In this document: piece by piece, positions 62,870 through 64,000 of the stretch | Position numbering within the stretch: the stretch's first letter is position 1 | How the letters are laid out: every line of letters starts with the position of its first letter | From: UBA6170 sp034429975 | GTDB taxonomy: Bacteria; Chloroflexota; Anaerolineae; Anaerolineales; Anaerolineaceae | DNA: 64,000 nucleotides | Assembly: GCA_034429975.1 (NCBI GenBank) | Contig: DAOUFM010000076.1 | Coordinates: 186,001 to 250,000 of the forward strand | Reading direction: 5' to 3' | Made by a program: the position numbers and the translations under genes | Notes under the pieces: generated by a model | Seen by the model: the letters and a program-made list of their open reading frames with translations, nothing else | Databases searched by the model: none | Told to the model about the DNA's origin: nothing

Positions 62870-63411
62870 TGAGTTTTTACACAAAAAAAGGAGATGAAGG
62901 CACTACAGGCTTTTTGGGAAAAGAACGGGTAAAAAAATACAATCTTCGAATGGAGACACTTGGAAGTCTGGATGAAGCAAACGCTACGTTAGGTTTATGT
63001 AGAGCTTTTGTTTGTTCGACTGAAATTAAGGAAATTGTTATAAAAATTCAGAAAGATCTTTACTTATTAATGGGCGAAGTAGCTTCTGAAAAAGAAATTG
63101 CAGAAATGTACCGCAAAATTAATCCAGAGAATACAATTTGGATCGAAAGAACGATTGATCTGATCAGTCATAAAACATCAATCCCTTCCGAATTTATTGT
63201 TCCTGGTGATACAAAAGGTGGTGCCTTTCTGGCTTTAGCCCGAACTGTTATTCGTCGAGCTGAACGCAGATTAGTGGAATTGATTGATAGTGGTTTGGTT
63301 GAAAATCAGGAATTAATCAGGTATTTAAACCGGCTTTCTTCTTTATTGTTTGTTCTGGAGCTATATGAAAATCAGGTGTGTGGGAAAGGCAATCAGACTT
63401 TGGTGAAATAA
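62869..63411 (+). CDS. Cob(I)alamin adenosyltransferase, PduO type
   Basis: 180 aa. Attaches adenosyl from ATP to cob(I)alamin, making coenzyme B12. YTKKGDEGTTGFLG is the P-loop-like nucleotide motif, SLDEANATLGL and RRAERRLVEL (with catalytic Arg) complete the PduO five-helix fold. Implies use or salvage of B12; no other cobalamin gene or riboswitch is seen here. Overlaps neighbours by one base on each side. Confidence 0.94.
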   Translation: MSFYTKKGDEGTTGFLGKERVKKYNLRMETLGSLDEANATLGLCRAFVCSTEIKEIVIKIQKDLYLLMGEVASEKEIAEMYRKINPENTIWIERTIDLISHKTSIPSEFIVPGDTKGGAFLALARTVIRRAERRLVELIDSGLVENQELIRYLNRLSSLLFVLELYENQVCGKGNQTLVK

Positions 63412-64000
63412 TGCATCTTACCGGTACGATCATTAATGTTATTACAATTTTATTTGGTGGATTTTTAGGACTGTTGATTGGCAATCGATTGCCTGAAAAA
63501 ATTCGTTATACCGTGATGATGGCGCTTGGATTGTTTACATTTGCTTATGGTATCCGCTTATTTATGCAAACAGGAAACGCCTTGGTTGTGCTTATCAGCA
63601 TGTTAATTGGGGTTTTGCTGGGAGAATGGTGGCGTATTGAAGATCTGCTTTCACATCTTGGAATTTTCCTGGAAAAGCATTTTAATCGTGGAAAAGGGGT
63701 GGAAAGCGCCAAATTTATCAGAGGATTTTTGACAGCTTCCTTATTGTTTTCGATTGGTCCAATGGCCATTTTAGGTTCCATTCAGGACGGTTTAACGGGT
63801 GATTATAATACACTGGTTATTAAAGCGATTATGGATGGATTTGCAGCAGTCGCTTTTGCTTCCAGCCTGGGCATCGGTGTTTTATTTTCCAGCCTGGTTA
63901 TTTTCGTGTATCAAGGCGGCCTATCGCTGGCAGCCGGCCAACTGCAATTTATTATGTCAAATCAGGTGTTGGCAGAATTCAGTGCTATAGGTGGCATCAT
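63411..64000 (+). CDS. DUF554 membrane protein, 3' end cut off
   Basis: Starts with ATG sharing its A with the stop of the preceding gene and stays open to the window edge (196 codons). Hydrophobic helices with the DUF554 pattern: GTIINVITILFGGFLGLLIGNRLPEK, YGIRLFMQ, LIGVLLGEWWRIED, FSIGPMAILGSIQDGLTGDY and GFAAVAFASSLGIGVLFSSL. YdfK-type, function unknown; possibly a transporter. Confidence 0.88.
   Translation, partial: MHLTGTIINVITILFGGFLGLLIGNRLPEKIRYTVMMALGLFTFAYGIRLFMQTGNALVVLISMLIGVLLGEWWRIEDLLSHLGIFLEKHFNRGKGVESAKFIRGFLTASLLFSIGPMAILGSIQDGLTGDYNTLVIKAIMDGFAAVAFASSLGIGVLFSSLVIFVYQGGLSLAAGQLQFIMSNQVLAEFSAIGGI

Noticed and set aside
1..64000. CRISPR arrays, insertion sequences, prophage, tRNA and rRNA genes
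   Set aside because: No regularly spaced repeats, transposase or integrase motifs, terminal inverted repeats or cloverleaf sequences were seen on reading the intergenic regions.

Overview
The window is a low-GC (roughly 40 percent, judged by eye) bacterial chromosome segment packed with short co-directional operons. Gene content points to Chloroflexota, most likely class Anaerolineae, though this is inference without any database search. The evidence is a set of secreted lipoproteins with Pro/Thr-rich linkers, an NBR1-type Ig lipoprotein, a SEDS-transpeptidase fusion beside two FHA genes, a DUF3662-FHA protein, mixed ATG/GTG/TTG starts, and clean sigma70-type promoters (TTGACA/TATAAT). I see no insertion sequence, phage, CRISPR array, tRNA or rRNA. 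Both edges cut genes: a family 2 glycosyltransferase at the left and a DUF554 membrane protein at the right.

Layout. 1-4.4 kb: glycosyltransferase, then a leftward pair made of a secreted lytic-transglycosylase-like protein and a membrane protein with an apparently dead sortase fold. 4.6-10.1 kb: FGE-fold lipoprotein, pentapeptide-repeat protein, a serC-serA serine biosynthesis pair of Bacteroidetes-like type, msrA and a DUF4380 protein. 10.2-14.4 kb: Mg2+ P-type ATPase coupled to a flippase-like membrane protein, then a decayed region. 14.4-18.8 kb (leftward): yifB/comM, aldo/keto reductase, proC, rRNA-methyltransferase-like gene. 18.9-24.1 kb: patB-type C-S lyase, ydcF, TPR protein, lipoprotein, mtaB. 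24.2-28.9 kb: NBR1 lipoprotein facing the classical rpmH-rnpA-yidD-(beta-propeller lipoprotein)-yidC-jag operon, closed by a terminator. 28.9-37.7 kb: pyrimidine-nucleoside phosphorylase, a membrane protein, a T-box-controlled ileS, then GIY-YIG, lspA, rluD-like, threonine aldolase. 37.8-45.1 kb: purine nucleoside phosphorylase, Ig-like membrane protein, GNAT, a 7TM-GAF-HTH protein, S1 protein, ftsK. 45.1-49.0 kb: phosphatidyltransferase, lgt, ABC exporter whose permease is fused to a SpoIIM domain. 49.0-52.0 kb: HNH nuclease, TIGR01777 epimerase, tyrS. 52.0-56.7 kb (leftward): fhaA-like, fhaB-like, mtnP, SEDS-PBP fusion. 56.7-64 kb: archease-rtcB, YbaK-type deacylase, PHP phosphoesterase, secG, peptide-type solute-binding protein, unknown gene, pduO-type adenosyltransferase, DUF554.

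How genes work together. Envelope biogenesis is the dominant theme: lspA and lgt mature the many lipoproteins, secG and yidC move and insert proteins, and the SEDS-PBP fusion with two FHA proteins mirrors the actinobacterial fhaA-fhaB-rodA-pbpA cluster. Translation and RNA maintenance form a second theme (rpmH, rnpA, ileS with T-box, tyrS, mtaB, RluA family, RtcB-archease, YbaK, S1). Nucleoside salvage is represented by three phosphorylases (pyrimidine, purine, methylthioadenosine).

Most notable: (i) the SEDS-PBP fusion keeps the SEDS aspartate but has lost all three transpeptidase motifs; (ii) an inactivated sortase fold beside a transglycosylase; (iii) IleRS with GVHH instead of HxGH, under a T-box; (iv) ABC-2 permease-SpoIIM fusion; (v) a membrane 7TM sensor ending in a helix-turn-helix; (vi) promoters that predict leaderless mRNAs for yifB and the FHA operon. 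Starts were re-chosen downstream of the longest open frame for yidC-adjacent and other genes where a ribosome binding site or family alignment decides.
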